64,000 nt of DNA. Source: Nostoc indistinguendum CM1-VF10 (lineage in GTDB: Bacteria; Cyanobacteriota; Cyanobacteriia; Cyanobacteriales; Nostocaceae). The position numbers and the translations under genes are program-made. The DNA lies in NCBI GenBank assembly GCA_019359215.1, contig JAHHHS010000016.1, forward strand, positions 1 to 64,000, read 5' to 3'. Below, piece by piece: positions 8,064 through 17,901 of this stretch; positions within the stretch are counted from its first letter, which is position 1, and each line of letters opens with the position of its first letter. A model generated the notes under the pieces. The model worked only from the letters and a program-made list of their open reading frames with translations, did no database searches and was not told where the DNA came from.

Positions 8064-8383
8064 CGCTTAGATACTCCTTCCAGTAAGCTTTTGCGTCCTC
8101 AATGTCCTCAACCTATGTGCTTTTGTCGCCTCCACACAGTACGACAACAATATTTTCAGCATCTTTGCCAAAATAGACGCGATAACCGGAACCAAAGAAC
8201 ATTCGCAACTCGCTCAAACCATCTCCTCTCGGCGCTACATCAATTGCCTTGTTCAAGTCGGCGTAGGCGTTGCAAAATGCGTCGTTTTCCTTGTTGGTCG
8301 CGTAAATTATTCATCCACTGTGCAAACGGCTTGTAGCCGTCTTGATTGGCATAGATGATAATCCGTTTTGGTTGTGCTGTTAT
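8050..8383 (-). pseudogene. HigB/RelE-type toxin, broken by frameshift and nonsense
   Basis: The minus strand reads PKRIIIYANQDGYKPFAQWM and onward to RRLEQGN, then meets TGA. A shift of one base restores LSELRMFFGSGYRVYFGKDA, typical of RelE/HigB mRNA interferases. A second defect, TAG in GGDKST*VEDIEDAKAYW, follows before the true stop at 8050-8052. No ATG, GTG or TTG begins the frame (a TAA sits directly before it at 8384-8386). Three independent lesions make a dead toxin very likely. It directly precedes and overlaps the intact HigA-type gene. Confidence 0.8.
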
Positions 8384-8549
8384 TTATAACATATGCGAAT
8401 TATTATTCGCACCAATCTTTTTAGAAAACTCAAAATTGAAATCTTCAACTGGTTTTAGTCAATTATCTGGCTCCCACAGTTTCTCTAGATAATGACTATC
8501 CTTAAATAGTAAGGGAATCAGATTATCGTAAACTGCTAGCAGGTGTAAG

Positions 8550-9360
8550 ATGCTGCAACCAGAAGAGATATTACAAGATCGTTATCAAATCCAACGCCAA
8601 CTCGGCAATAATGGAATTCGTCAAACTTGGCTAGCTAAGGATTTACAAGCCTCTAGTGGCGAAAATTCGACCGTTGTGGTCAAACTTTTGGCCTTTGGCG
8701 GTACTGTACAGTGGGATGACTTGAAACTTTTTGAGAGGGAAGCACAAATTCTCAAACAGCTAAATCATCCCCGCATCCCTCGATATATAGATTATTTTTG
8801 TATCGACGATCACACCCTCTGATTTACCCCAGCAGGATTTGCGGCTGCAATTTACCGACCGAGTTAATCTCAGTCCCAGTTTTGTCAGTTGGCTACAAAA
8901 GTTGATAGAACCTGCTCCAGAACAACGATTTACTAATGCTCGCCAAGCGCTGAATGCTCTCAAATCTGGTCTGGCTGTCAAATCTGCAAACAAGAATCAA
9001 CTTTTGCCGCTAAAAGAAATAATCAACAATTCTGGATGTGGGATAAATAATTACAATGAAACAGTCCCAGAGGAAATTCTTGGTTGGAATTGGGGCGCAT
9101 TCCTAATGCCTTGGTTGTGGATGTGGCCAAATCAAGTGTGGTATGGGCTATTCTGTTTTATACCCCACGGTTGGTGGTTAATGGCGATCGCTCTTGGTGC
9201 TAATGGCAATGAATGGGCTTGGAAAAGTAGACCGTGGCGCAATGTTGAACAATTCAAAGCGCATCAGAGAGGCTGGGCGATTGCTGGAATTCTACTTGGA
9301 GCACCTATTAGTCTTATGCTGTGGCTTCGAGCGATCGCTGTACTCAAATCTGTATTTTAA
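8550..9360 (+). pseudogene. Ser/Thr protein kinase with the catalytic core deleted
   Basis: The first part (8550-8822, 90 residues) is a kinase N-lobe, with RYQIQRQLGNNGIRQTWLAK (degenerate glycine loop), VVVKLL (ATP Lys) and an alpha-C-like EREAQILKQLNHPRIPRY. It stops at TGA 8820-8822. From 8821, in the next frame, DLPQQDLRLQFTDRVN to APEQRFTNARQAL is the end of a kinase C-lobe, followed by a Trp-rich two-helix membrane region (WNWGAFLMPWLWMW). The HRD, DFG and APE segments, roughly 130-170 residues, are missing. A deletion joined the two ends out of frame. Confidence 0.8.
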
Positions 9361-9366
9361 GTAGAA

Positions 9367-9382
9367 GCGCACAGATGTGCGC
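9367..9382. terminator. Palindrome between convergent genes
   Basis: GCGCACAGATGTGCGC is a near-perfect palindrome between the kinase remnant (plus) and msrA (minus), so it can serve as a bidirectional terminator. The same short palindrome type is common in Nostoc intergenic DNA. Confidence 0.45.
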
Positions 9383-9395
9383 CCCTACTCTATTT

Positions 9396-10064
9396 TTAAC
9401 TACTAACTTGGGATTCAACTACACCTACGGGACAAGATACGTTTGTCCCTCCCAAACCACAATACCCGTTGGGATTTTTAGCCAGGTATTGCTGATGGTA
9501 AGCTTCGGCATAATAGAATTCTGGTGCATCCAAGATTTCTGTAGTAATCTTGCCATAACCTGCACCGTTGAGGGCTTGCTGATAAGCTTCCCGTGATGCT
9601 TCTGCTTGCTGCTTTTGACTTTCGGAATATACATAAATTCCCGAACGATACTGAGTGCCAGCATCATTACCTTGACGCATCCCTTGGGTTGGATTGTGGC
9701 TTTCCCAAAAGACTTTGAGCAGTTCGGTATAACTAATTACTTTGGGATCAAATACAACCAATACCACTTCATTGTGACCGGTCCGCCCACTACATACCTC
9801 TTCATAAGTGGGGTTGGGTGTGAATCCGGCAGCGTAACCTACTGCAGTGGTGTAAACTCCTTTAAGTTGCCAGAATTTGCGTTCTGCACCCCAAAAACAG
9901 CCCAAGCCAAAAATTGCCTTCTCTAATCCATCGGGATAAGGAGGTTGTAAAGGATTCTTGTTGACATAATGAGCCGCAGGTACTGACATAGATTGTGCCC
10001 TTCCTGACAAAGCTTCTTCAGGTGTGGGCATAACTGACTTTTTGCCAAATCCGAATAGTCCCAT
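9396..10064 (-). CDS. msrA: Peptide-methionine (S)-S-oxide reductase
   Basis: Repairs oxidised methionine in proteins using thioredoxin, which is important under photosynthetic oxidative stress. The active-site motif GCFWGAE places the catalytic Cys at about residue 56. [20 protein letters not shown] and [20 protein letters not shown] follow as in MsrA. At 222 residues it includes an N-terminal extension of about 45 residues, as in many cyanobacterial MsrA proteins. The start is ATG 10064. It is monocistronic, facing the kinase remnant across a palindromic terminator. Confidence 0.93.
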   Translation of the reverse strand: MGLFGFGKKSVMPTPEEALSGRAQSMSVPAAHYVNKNPLQPPYPDGLEKAIFGLGCFWGAERKFWQLKGVYTTAVGYAAGFTPNPTYEEVCSGRTGHNEVVLVVFDPKVISYTELLKVFWESHNPTQGMRQGNDAGTQYRSGIYVYSESQKQQAEASREAYQQALNGAGYGKITTEILDAPEFYYAEAYHQQYLAKNPNGYCGLGGTNVSCPVGVVESQVSS

Positions 10065-10252
10065 TGATTTTGATGATATATATCTTTACCTTATTTACTA
10101 TTCTAAAGATTCTCGCGATCGCTTGGGGTTTTCTCAGAGTCTTAAGTACAGGCTTTTACTTAAATGGGCTTTGTTAACCTTGTGGCGCTAGTCCATGCTA
10201 TTCATCAATATTATGAAACTTTTCAAGGGTAAATTGGCGTTAGAAGATACTC

Positions 10253-10792
10253 ATGGATAAAATACCAAAAATTGATCGTCAAAGGGAGCATCAAGCTAAC
10301 GAACGTACTTTTCTAGCTTGGCTACGCACTTCTATTGCATTGATTGGCTTTGGTTTTGCGATCGCACGATTTGGTATATTTCTGCGCCAGTTGAATATTG
10401 CTATTACTCAACAAGAACCTCCGGTAAATCCATTATCCAATTCGGAAAATTTGGGTTTGGCTTTGGTAATTTTTGGAATTTTGACTGTTGCGTTAGCTGC
10501 GTGGCGATACAATCAAGTTTTCTGGCAAATTGAACGAGCAGATTATAAACCAAATAGGTTAATGGTTTGGATAATGACCGGAGTAGTAATTATTTTGGGA
10601 ATTCTCAGTATTCCTTTGCTCTTAAGGCGCGATCAAGTCCCCGCTCGTTCTCCTGTTCCAATTCAACCACAGTCGCGAAATTTGCAAAGATCAACCCCAA
10701 ACCTCAATGTTAAAAAAGGGACAATTACTACTCAATACAAACAAATATTTTACAACAATATCCCCGACTTTTTAAAGAAGTTGGGGATCTGA
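10253..10792 (+). CDS. DUF202 (YidH-type) membrane protein
   Basis: The N-terminus RQREHQANERTFLAWLRTSI followed by ALIGFGFAIARF is the DUF202/YidH signature. Three membrane segments are visible (about residues 25-45, 65-85 and 98-120). The function of the family is unknown. The C-terminal 50 residues are polar and end in YNNIPDFLKKLGI, which is encoded by the arm of a hairpin repeat (10761-10787), so the natural C-terminus was probably extended or replaced by repeat DNA. Start ATG 10253. Confidence 0.8.
   Translation: MDKIPKIDRQREHQANERTFLAWLRTSIALIGFGFAIARFGIFLRQLNIAITQQEPPVNPLSNSENLGLALVIFGILTVALAAWRYNQVFWQIERADYKPNRLMVWIMTGVVIILGILSIPLLLRRDQVPARSPVPIQPQSRNLQRSTPNLNVKKGTITTQYKQIFYNNIPDFLKKLGI
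10761..10787. terminator. Hairpin overlapping the end of the DUF202 gene
   Basis: TCCCCGACTT at 10761 pairs with AAGTTGGGGA ending at 10787, with an AT-rich loop. It lies 9 bases before the 3' end of the convergent helicase-like gene and overlaps the last codons of the DUF202 gene, so it may terminate both. Confidence 0.5.
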
Positions 10793-10795
10793 GCT

Positions 10796-12979
10796 TTACT
10801 TAGCAGTAGCCTCAGAAATAACCGTTACACAAGCATTCACTAAGGGTAACAGCGGCCCTAGTTGTTCTTGTCCATTCACTGCTAAATCGCTGTGACACAA
10901 ATAAACTCTCTCGGATACACGAGAGAGTAAATCTGTCAAAATTCTTCGCAGTCTTTGTTCTTCTGCCAATTTCTCATCTTCTGCTGTCCAAGGTTCGCCT
11001 AATCTGTCTCGCAGGAAAAACGGCGCACCAAACAAAGTTGCTGCACCACCTTTAGCCCACAGGGGTGAACCAGCATCCAGCCAAAAATGCCAACGGTGCG
11101 ATCGCCTGCTAGATCGGTATTGAAATATAGTTGCTAAGGTAACGGCCTTTCTTGCTCCACCTATGGGGCGCACAGGATAAGGGTTGGCGGTAATCGTACC
11201 ACGTCGCAGTAATTGAATGAATTCGATAATAGTTGTGTGAGGCGTTGTCTCAACTGGGGCAATTTGTCGTAATCTGGTGTCAATTTCCCAGTAGTGTTGG
11301 GCGGTTTCTAATAATTCGCGCAGTGCTGCTAGTTGTTCGTAGGGGAGATTACTACCATTCCACAAAAAGCGTTGAATTGCTCTGTCCAAGAGGGAAATGG
11401 GACTGGGAATTAACCGCAATTCTTGTTGCGATCGCTGCTGTTCTAACCACTGTAATATCTCATTATAGGCTGTAGTAGCCGCATAGCCGATTCTATCCCA
11501 ACGCTCGAAGGCTGACACTGGCAACAAGTTGGGGTGATCGGGATGTGGTACAAAGCAGTAATCTGCAATCAAACCAGCACGTACCGGGTCAATATCGGTG
11601 GTAAGTGAGGAGTTAGGAGTTAGAAGTGAGGAGCTTTCTGGTGCTTGTTGTTTCCTGCTCAATACAACTAGCATTTCTGCCACGGCATCCCGGTCTACGA
11701 GGCGGCCTAAGCCGGGATAAACTAGTGCCAACATGGTGAGTAATGCGCGAATGACGGGTGAGCTAATTAGGGGACGTTGGTAATTGAGCGATTGGACTTG
11801 GATATTTTGCTTGATGAGGATTTCTACTAGAGTATAACGAGCGATCGCATCTAAACCCGGTGCAATAATCGCCACTTCTTGTGCTTCTACTTGCTGTGAT
11901 TGGATGGCATTAGCAATTACCTCGGCTGTTTGTCGCAATAGTTGGGCGCGGGAGGTGGTTTGAATTGAATGCACAATCTCAGGTAAGCTAAACAGCACCA
12001 TTGGCTCTGTGACTAATTCCACCATCTGTTTAGCTTGCTCACCAAGAGACTCTGGAGGCGGGCCAGCCAAGATTTCTACTCGACAGCGTTCTGCTAGCCC
12101 TTCTAGGTAGTTCGGGTCTGCTCCTAACCCTAATCGCACTGCACCATCGGGATTGTAGCTAAACGCCCCTACAGCACCTTGATCTAATAGCAACTCAAAC
12201 AAAAGACGCGCTACGCTAGGATAATCATCTACATCATCTGCTAATACCGCCTGATAGCGTTTAACTAGATGTTGTTGGTAGTTGCGATCGCTTAACAAAT
12301 ATTGACTATAGAGTTCGGTAATAATGCCATAAGTTAGTAACCCCCTTTCTAAACACCAGTTACGCCAATCTAGCAGCAAAGATGCCAAAAATTCCGGCTC
12401 TAAAGTTGTAGTATTTTCCCCCAGACCCCTTGTCAAAATCTGGGCAATATCTTCGCAATGTACACCACTATAAGCAGCTAGTTGCAACAAGTCTAGAATG
12501 CGACGCACCAAGCGAGACTCATTCACTCCCGCAATCCTTAAAATTTCTTCGTCTAATTGGGGACGCCAGAGTTTAGTTGCTAACTCCTGCTCTGTTTCTG
12601 GCCGCAATCTTACCGGAAACTGTGCTTTTAAATTCAACGAGTTAATTAGCAACGGCCAAAATAAAATAACTTCATCCTGGAAAAAACCTAGTGGCGTCTT
12701 GGCACGCACCGGATATTTCCCTAATGTTGATGTAACAATTATATCTCCCAATTCTCGACGATTATCATCATTGGCAGCTAAGACTAAAACTCCTGGCTCT
12801 GTTTGTTTAAGATATAAAAATTCGGGTATATGAACGCCTTTTTTACGTCCTGGAGTTTTAGTATAAAATGATTCACTATACTGTTTGTCAGGTTGTACCC
12901 AACTACAAAACTGCTCTACCAAGCGAGCTGTCTTACCACTGCGGCTATTGCCAACAATCCAAACCGAATGAGAAATCAC
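10796..12979 (-). CDS. Large P-loop protein, UvrD/AddB-like helicase-related (predicted)
   Basis: 727 residues. The N-terminus SVWIVGNSRSGKTARLVEQF is a Walker A motif. LVLAANDDNRRELGDIIVTS, ADDVDDYP (Walker-B-like) and VAIIAPGLDAIARYTLVEIL fit the organisation of superfamily-1 helicases of the UvrD/RecB/AddB type, probably with roles in recombination or repair. Similar cyanobacterial proteins are often labelled only as recombinase family. Near residues 440-455 a Ser/Thr-rich stretch (SSSLLTPNSSLTTDID) is encoded by an intergenic-type GAGTTAGGAG repeat inserted in frame. It is followed downstream by a convergent DUF202 gene and diverges from pxcA. Confidence 0.5.
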   Translation of the reverse strand: MISHSVWIVGNSRSGKTARLVEQFCSWVQPDKQYSESFYTKTPGRKKGVHIPEFLYLKQTEPGVLVLAANDDNRRELGDIIVTSTLGKYPVRAKTPLGFFQDEVILFWPLLINSLNLKAQFPVRLRPETEQELATKLWRPQLDEEILRIAGVNESRLVRRILDLLQLAAYSGVHCEDIAQILTRGLGENTTTLEPEFLASLLLDWRNWCLERGLLTYGIITELYSQYLLSDRNYQQHLVKRYQAVLADDVDDYPSVARLLFELLLDQGAVGAFSYNPDGAVRLGLGADPNYLEGLAERCRVEILAGPPPESLGEQAKQMVELVTEPMVLFSLPEIVHSIQTTSRAQLLRQTAEVIANAIQSQQVEAQEVAIIAPGLDAIARYTLVEILIKQNIQVQSLNYQRPLISSPVIRALLTMLALVYPGLGRLVDRDAVAEMLVVLSRKQQAPESSSLLTPNSSLTTDIDPVRAGLIADYCFVPHPDHPNLLPVSAFERWDRIGYAATTAYNEILQWLEQQRSQQELRLIPSPISLLDRAIQRFLWNGSNLPYEQLAALRELLETAQHYWEIDTRLRQIAPVETTPHTTIIEFIQLLRRGTITANPYPVRPIGGARKAVTLATIFQYRSSRRSHRWHFWLDAGSPLWAKGGAATLFGAPFFLRDRLGEPWTAEDEKLAEEQRLRRILTDLLSRVSERVYLCHSDLAVNGQEQLGPLLPLVNACVTVISEATAK

Positions 12980-13066
12980 AAACTTTCTCCTTGTAGATTT
13001 GCTAATATACCCCGTGCGTTAACTTAAGGTTAAGAATCACCAAACAATGCTGGATGATTGTCTCCA

Positions 13067-14410
13067 ATGAAAAACTCTGTTTTTAGCCAAAAAATCTATT
13101 CTTTTCTACTTGATACTTACCGATGGTACTTACAGACTCCTGAACGTTCTTTACATCAAGCTTATGATGCAGCATTAAAGATTAAGGAAATAGAAAATAA
13201 GCATTTCAATGGTAATAAAATAGACATTGACTCAGCCATGTACAGCAACAGCGTAATGGATTATTTTGAGTCAGACCTAAATAAGCTATTAAAGACTGCC
13301 AAAATGCGGCTAACAGAGTTTAGAGCAAGCCGTTGGTTTTTAAATGAAGAGAATCAAAAAGCTGCTCAGAAAGCAGGTATCGAGCATCCCAGCCCTTCTT
13401 TGGTTTTGGAAAAGCTAAACTTTATCGATCAAGTTATATCCAAATACACAACAACTTCTGCTCAAATAAGTTCTAAAGCTTTAGTAGTCAAACCTCCAAA
13501 TCTACCAGCTAATGTGATATCTGATGACAATTCGTTGCTCGTAAATACTCCAACAGTACCGCCCAAAATACCAACTCTAGACTCGGGTAAGAAACCAAAA
13601 TCAAAGCTTAAAGCCGATACAATGGGCGTTTTACCCCGCTCTATTTTAAGTACTATTACTCGCCTGCAAGTTGAATTAGACCCTAATTCTGAACAAGAGG
13701 TAATTCATAATTTTCGTCAAGCTCAAAGAAGAACAATTATATCTATCAGGTTTATTTTACTATTAATTATCGTACCACTTCTAACGCATCAAATAGCAAA
13801 AGCTTTCGTAGTAGGGCCACTTGTTGAGGAGTTTAGAGACAATGAGCAAATACAGATATTCCTCAATCCCGAAATGGAAGAGGAAGCTCTTGTAGAATTA
13901 CATAGATTTGAAGAAAAGCTCAAGTTTGAAAATCTCATTAGAAATGCCCCCCCGTTGTTACCTGATCAGATTGAAGTTGAACTGAAAAAGAGGGCTATTG
14001 GGCTTGCTGAAGAATTTCGCCACGAAAGCTCTAATGCTATCAAAAATGTTTTTGCAGATATGTTCTCGGTGGTTGCTTTTATCTGGCTTTTAGTCGTCAG
14101 TAAATCTTCTATTGCTGTGATCAAAGATTTCTTTGATCATATTGTCTATGGACTTAGTGATAGTGCCAAAGCATTTATCATTATTTTGTTTACTGATATA
14201 TTTGTAGGTTTTCACTCTCCTCATGGCTGGGAAGTACTCCTAGAAGGTGTATCGCGTCATTGGGGATTACCAGCAAATCGGGATTTTATCTTCTTATTTA
14301 TTGCTACATTTCCAGTGATTTTAGATACAATTTTTAAATACTGGATATTCCGGTATTTAAACAGAATATCGCCTTCAGCAGTTGCTACTTATCGTAATAT
14401 GAATGAATAG
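13067..14410 (+). CDS. pxcA: Proton extrusion protein PxcA (CemA family)
   Basis: A membrane protein needed for light-induced proton efflux in cyanobacteria, homologous to chloroplast CemA. The N-terminal half is soluble (FLLDTYRWYLQTPERSLHQA). The C-terminal half has about four helices (residues ~225-245, 335-355, 365-385 and 405-430). Conserved motifs include LPRSILSTITRLQVELDPNS and LFTDIFVGFHSPHGWEVLLE. The length of 447 residues is typical. I chose ATG 13067 over the upstream in-frame TTG at 13058. It diverges from the helicase-like gene. Confidence 0.9.
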   Translation: MKNSVFSQKIYSFLLDTYRWYLQTPERSLHQAYDAALKIKEIENKHFNGNKIDIDSAMYSNSVMDYFESDLNKLLKTAKMRLTEFRASRWFLNEENQKAAQKAGIEHPSPSLVLEKLNFIDQVISKYTTTSAQISSKALVVKPPNLPANVISDDNSLLVNTPTVPPKIPTLDSGKKPKSKLKADTMGVLPRSILSTITRLQVELDPNSEQEVIHNFRQAQRRTIISIRFILLLIIVPLLTHQIAKAFVVGPLVEEFRDNEQIQIFLNPEMEEEALVELHRFEEKLKFENLIRNAPPLLPDQIEVELKKRAIGLAEEFRHESSNAIKNVFADMFSVVAFIWLLVVSKSSIAVIKDFFDHIVYGLSDSAKAFIIILFTDIFVGFHSPHGWEVLLEGVSRHWGLPANRDFIFLFIATFPVILDTIFKYWIFRYLNRISPSAVATYRNMNE

Positions 14411-14533
14411 GGATTGTGCATGGGGCATTGGGACTTGCGGAAACATATTGGTGGTGTAAAACAAGTAAATTATTTTTGGTTTTTGATTTTTGAATTTGAG
14501 CGAAGTGGATAATCTCAAAAGTTTTGGATTTTG

Positions 14534-15805
14534 ATGAAAGAGGTACTTGCTGAGTTAAAAAAGTTTAATAAAGTTATTGCTATCAGCTTACCTATAGTTT
14601 TGTCGGTTTTGCTGGTACGAATGCAATCTTTAGCGTATCAGGAACTTAGCCCGCCAGAATGCCGCGTGAAAAAGTGGGATATACCAATATCATTGATTGA
14701 TGAAAATCAAAAAGTACCATTAATTCAGAGGCTACCAGTTACTTGTTGTCAAAGTGATACCTCTTGTTTAGATGAACTTATCTATGGAGAAATACCAGAC
14801 AAAAAGGCGCTGGTGAGTGCGATCGCTCAGAGTCTCCAATACCTGCAAACGGCTAATGCTGGAGCTGCTTATCAAAACTATCAGGTAGCTGGAATTACGC
14901 GCGATCGCGTCTTTAAAAGCTTGAAAAGATTCCACGAACTCCTATTAAAAACTAATTCTGCAACAGAATTACACCAAGCCATCGAGCGGGAATTTGTTCT
15001 TTACCAGTCAGTTGGTAAAGACACCAAAGGTTCCGTTTTATTCACCGCCTATTATGAACCGCTTTACGCAGCCAGTCGCGTCCCCACAGCAGAATATCGC
15101 TATCCTGTTTATCGATTACCTCCTGATTTAAACTCTTGGAGTAAGCCTCATCCTACCCGCGAAGAGTTAGAAGGAGCAGATGGTTTACAAGGCGCAAAAG
15201 GGAAGTTGCGAGGATTAGAGTTGTTTTGGTTTCGCGATCGCCTTGAACCATATCTAGCTCAAATTCAAGGTTCAGCGCGACTTCAGCTTCCCGATGGAAC
15301 TCAGACAACAATCGGCTATGCGGGTAATATCGCTTATAACTACAAAAGTATTGGGCGAGAATTAGCGAATGATGGCAAATTACCGCTAGAAGGTATGACT
15401 ATGCCAATTATTCTCGACTATTTCCAAAAGCATCCCCAAGAATTAAATACTTATATTCCGCGCGATCGCAGTTTTGTTTTTTTTCAAGAAAACCACGGGA
15501 AACCAGCGCAAGGTTCTATCAATGTACCACTAACAGCAGAGCGTTCTATCGCCACAGATAAATCTCTCATGCCTCCTGGTGCTTTAGCGTTGATTCGCGC
15601 TTCTATTCCCTTTACTAATCTTACCGGAAAGATGGAGGAGCGCATCGTTAGCCGCTATGTTCTTGACCAAGATGCTGGAGGCGCAATTAAAGGTGCAGGT
15701 AGGGTAGATTATTTTTTAGGTACAGGTAAAATAGCAGGCAATCGCGCTGGTGTTACAATTAGCAATGGACAATTATTTTATCTATTAATCAAGTCCAATA
15801 ATTAA
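14534..15805 (+). CDS. mltA: Membrane-bound lytic murein transglycosylase A
   Basis: Cleaves peptidoglycan glycan strands to 1,6-anhydro products in the periplasm. It has an N-terminal signal or anchor (VIAISLPIVLSVLLVRM), then the MltA domain with FTAYYEPLYAAS and NIAYNYKSIGRELANDGKLP, and a C-terminal 3D domain with LDQDAGGAIKGAGRVDYFLG (catalytic Asp region). The length of 423 residues fits the family. ATG 14534 is used because 14531 is TTG. It sits downstream of pxcA by 123 bp and ends at a strong terminator. Its position 4 kb before the T4SS-like locus may be coincidental. Confidence 0.9.
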   Translation: MKEVLAELKKFNKVIAISLPIVLSVLLVRMQSLAYQELSPPECRVKKWDIPISLIDENQKVPLIQRLPVTCCQSDTSCLDELIYGEIPDKKALVSAIAQSLQYLQTANAGAAYQNYQVAGITRDRVFKSLKRFHELLLKTNSATELHQAIEREFVLYQSVGKDTKGSVLFTAYYEPLYAASRVPTAEYRYPVYRLPPDLNSWSKPHPTREELEGADGLQGAKGKLRGLELFWFRDRLEPYLAQIQGSARLQLPDGTQTTIGYAGNIAYNYKSIGRELANDGKLPLEGMTMPIILDYFQKHPQELNTYIPRDRSFVFFQENHGKPAQGSINVPLTAERSIATDKSLMPPGALALIRASIPFTNLTGKMEERIVSRYVLDQDAGGAIKGAGRVDYFLGTGKIAGNRAGVTISNGQLFYLLIKSNN

Positions 15806-15824
15806 ACAAACTTGCATTTTAATA

Positions 15825-15863
15825 CTAAGAATCCCAACTTTTCTAAAAAGTCAGGATTCTTAG
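15825..15863 (+). terminator. Rho-independent-type hairpin after mltA
   Basis: CTAAGAATCC at 15825 pairs with GGATTCTTAG ending at 15863, with an additional ACTTTT/AAAAGT inner pairing. It is placed 20 bases after the mltA stop. Confidence 0.65.
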
Positions 15864-15942
15864 CCTTTCAGCGTAAATAAATTACACATTCCAAATCAAT
15901 GAAACGCTTGGAGTAAGCAATTACGAATTACGAATTACGCTA

Positions 15943-16176
15943 CTAAGCTTCTATATCAATATCACCATCATCATCGTCATGATCATAAGGGATATCGTCA
16001 AGGTCTATCATTTCTGAAATTTCTTCTACTTCATTTAGATACTCAGATTCTTGATGTTCCCGCTCTATTAGACGACCAGTTGACTTTAACCATTCCAAGA
16101 GAATAAATTCATTACTTGTACGAATTACAGGCGCTCGTTGGTTACGAGGTTCTTCACGCAAAGGGCTTGTAGGCAT
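15943..16176 (-). CDS. DUF3134 family small acidic protein
   Basis: A 77-residue cyanobacterial protein. The N-terminal motif SPLREEPRNQRAPVIRTSNE and LEWLKSTGRLIERE is the DUF3134 signature. The C-terminus is very acidic (DHDDDDGDIDIEA). The function is unknown. ATG 16176 (MPTSPLREE) is preferred to GTG 16188. It faces mltA across the terminator and some AT-rich repeat sequence. Confidence 0.7.
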   Translation of the reverse strand: MPTSPLREEPRNQRAPVIRTSNEFILLEWLKSTGRLIEREHQESEYLNEVEEISEMIDLDDIPYDHDDDDGDIDIEA

Positions 16177-16378
16177 AAAAAAACTCACTTTGAATTATGG
16201 ATCACTATGCAAAAACAGGAAAATTGTCCACTAGGGTTAAAAGGCTTGTATAACAAGCCTTTTCTCAATAGATAAAATATGAACCATTGAGTTTTTTATT
16301 CTCTTGTCCGTCTAGTTACTTACCATTAAAATGTCTTTACGTCAGTCCTAAAAAATAAATCTTCAAGCGGACGGCATC

Positions 16379-16807
16379 TCACAAGGCATTTGGCAGCTTG
16401 GCGAGAGTTTCATACATATTAGAGGGTAATGCAGACAATCTGTTCGCTACAGCGACTGCATCAGCTAAGTTGCTAAATTGACACCGGACAATTTCTTGTC
16501 CATTTCCTGACGGAAATCGCTTTCTAGCTTTGTTAGATACTGCACAAATAATCGCTAAAGCTTTGGCGAACCCATCTTTTGTCAATATTGTTTCTTTAGC
16601 GAACCCTTCAACAGGGATAAGACAGACCTCAAATCGATAGCCTGGTCTGGGAGAAACAGCTATATCGATATAGGGTTTATCTTCTTTCCTGATTCTGCGT
16701 AAATATTGGGCAGTCAAATTAGTATCGTGCAAATCAGTCCCAAGGGCATAAGTAAAAAAGCAATCTTCTGTGAGTGACTCAGGACGGGTAATTATCTCCG
16801 TTGGCAT
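16379..16807 (-). CDS. Hypothetical cyanobacterial protein
   Basis: 142 residues, soluble, with no signal peptide and no motif I can name. The start MPTEIITRPESLTEDCFFTY is a clear ATG with CTTATGCCAACGGAG context. Composition and codon use look native. A 1.1 kb gene-free region lies upstream, which should hold its promoter. Confidence 0.45.
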   Translation of the reverse strand: MPTEIITRPESLTEDCFFTYALGTDLHDTNLTAQYLRRIRKEDKPYIDIAVSPRPGYRFEVCLIPVEGFAKETILTKDGFAKALAIICAVSNKARKRFPSGNGQEIVRCQFSNLADAVAVANRLSALPSNMYETLAKLPNAL

Positions 16808-17901
16808 AAGTTCAAGTACTAAGCGTATATTATCTGGGCTTGTGACACACTAAACTTGTCCGTTCTCCTAGCGCATTTTTGGGCAGTCAGATGTATCAGT
16901 TTTACACGAAATATTCCAACAAAGTTGCGCTAAGTCAAAATTTCCGTTTTCGCAATCAATTTTGAAGACTCTCATCTCTAAAGGCATAAATTGGCAATAG
17001 CAACTGACATAAAACACCTCTAGAATCAAAGGGTGTAGAGATTTAGATTCGGAGAAGCGTCTATATATAGTCAGTTACATGACCGAAAATATTTCTCAAC
17101 CATACTAATTATAACATACTTGACGAGTGAAACTTTTTTAACTATTCTGACCTATAGATATTACGGATATTAGCGTCGAGCCTAGAGAGGTAGAGACTGG
17201 TACTAAAATTGCGATCGCTGCCAAACACCGCGCCGATAATGTTTCCCATTGCTGTCTGAGGAGTCAACGCTCTTAATTCCTTTGATCACAAAGCTCTCTA
17301 TTTGAATGAGATAAATTTCTAAAATACTTGACAATAGACTGCTGAAGATACCCTATTTTTGCTAGATATTCAAGGGCATAATATTCTTGGATTTAGATAT
17401 GTTTTAAAAGTAAGTGTTTTTTGTGGCGTTTTTATGATTTCATCAGAGGGAAAGCGAAAACTTTCGCCTATATATGGTTGTTCTTAATTAAGCTTTTTTT
17501 AGAGGTTTTAATAAGTATTTAGCAGAGTGTATACACTTTACAAACATTTCTACAAAGGATTTCGAGCTTAACCCAAGCTTATTGAGGCTGGATGGGTTGG
17601 ATGTCTTTAATTTGACGAGGGGTTAATTTAATAGGCAAGTGCGATCGCACTGGGCTATCTGATTAGAGTAATCATTAACTATCTTTCGTAAAACCGCTTT
17701 TGTACGAAGATTTTAGATTATACTCTCGCCGGAGTAATAAAAAAGCCTGATTTTGTCAAAATTTCGGATTTTTTGTGTTGGTCACGACATCCAAAAAAAT
17801 AAAAGTTATTTATGCTACTAAACGAAGTCATAAACGAGGTCATTTTACGTTATTGACTTAAGCACTATATCCAGTCACATCAAATTCTTTCTAGGTTTTA
17901 A
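16808..17901. other. Gene-free region of 1.1 kb
   Basis: No credible reading frame is seen on either strand. The stretch is AT-rich, holds a few HIP1 sites and many short A/T runs, and provides the promoter for the minus-strand hypothetical gene and the leader of the truncated secreted protein at 17902. I recognise no RNA gene. It may be a decayed gene too far gone to read. Confidence 0.4.

Noticed and set aside
14534..15805. MltA as the VirB1-type transglycosylase of the secretion cluster
   Set aside because: It is 4 kb away, has its own terminator, and is a housekeeping family. Nothing links it to the cluster.
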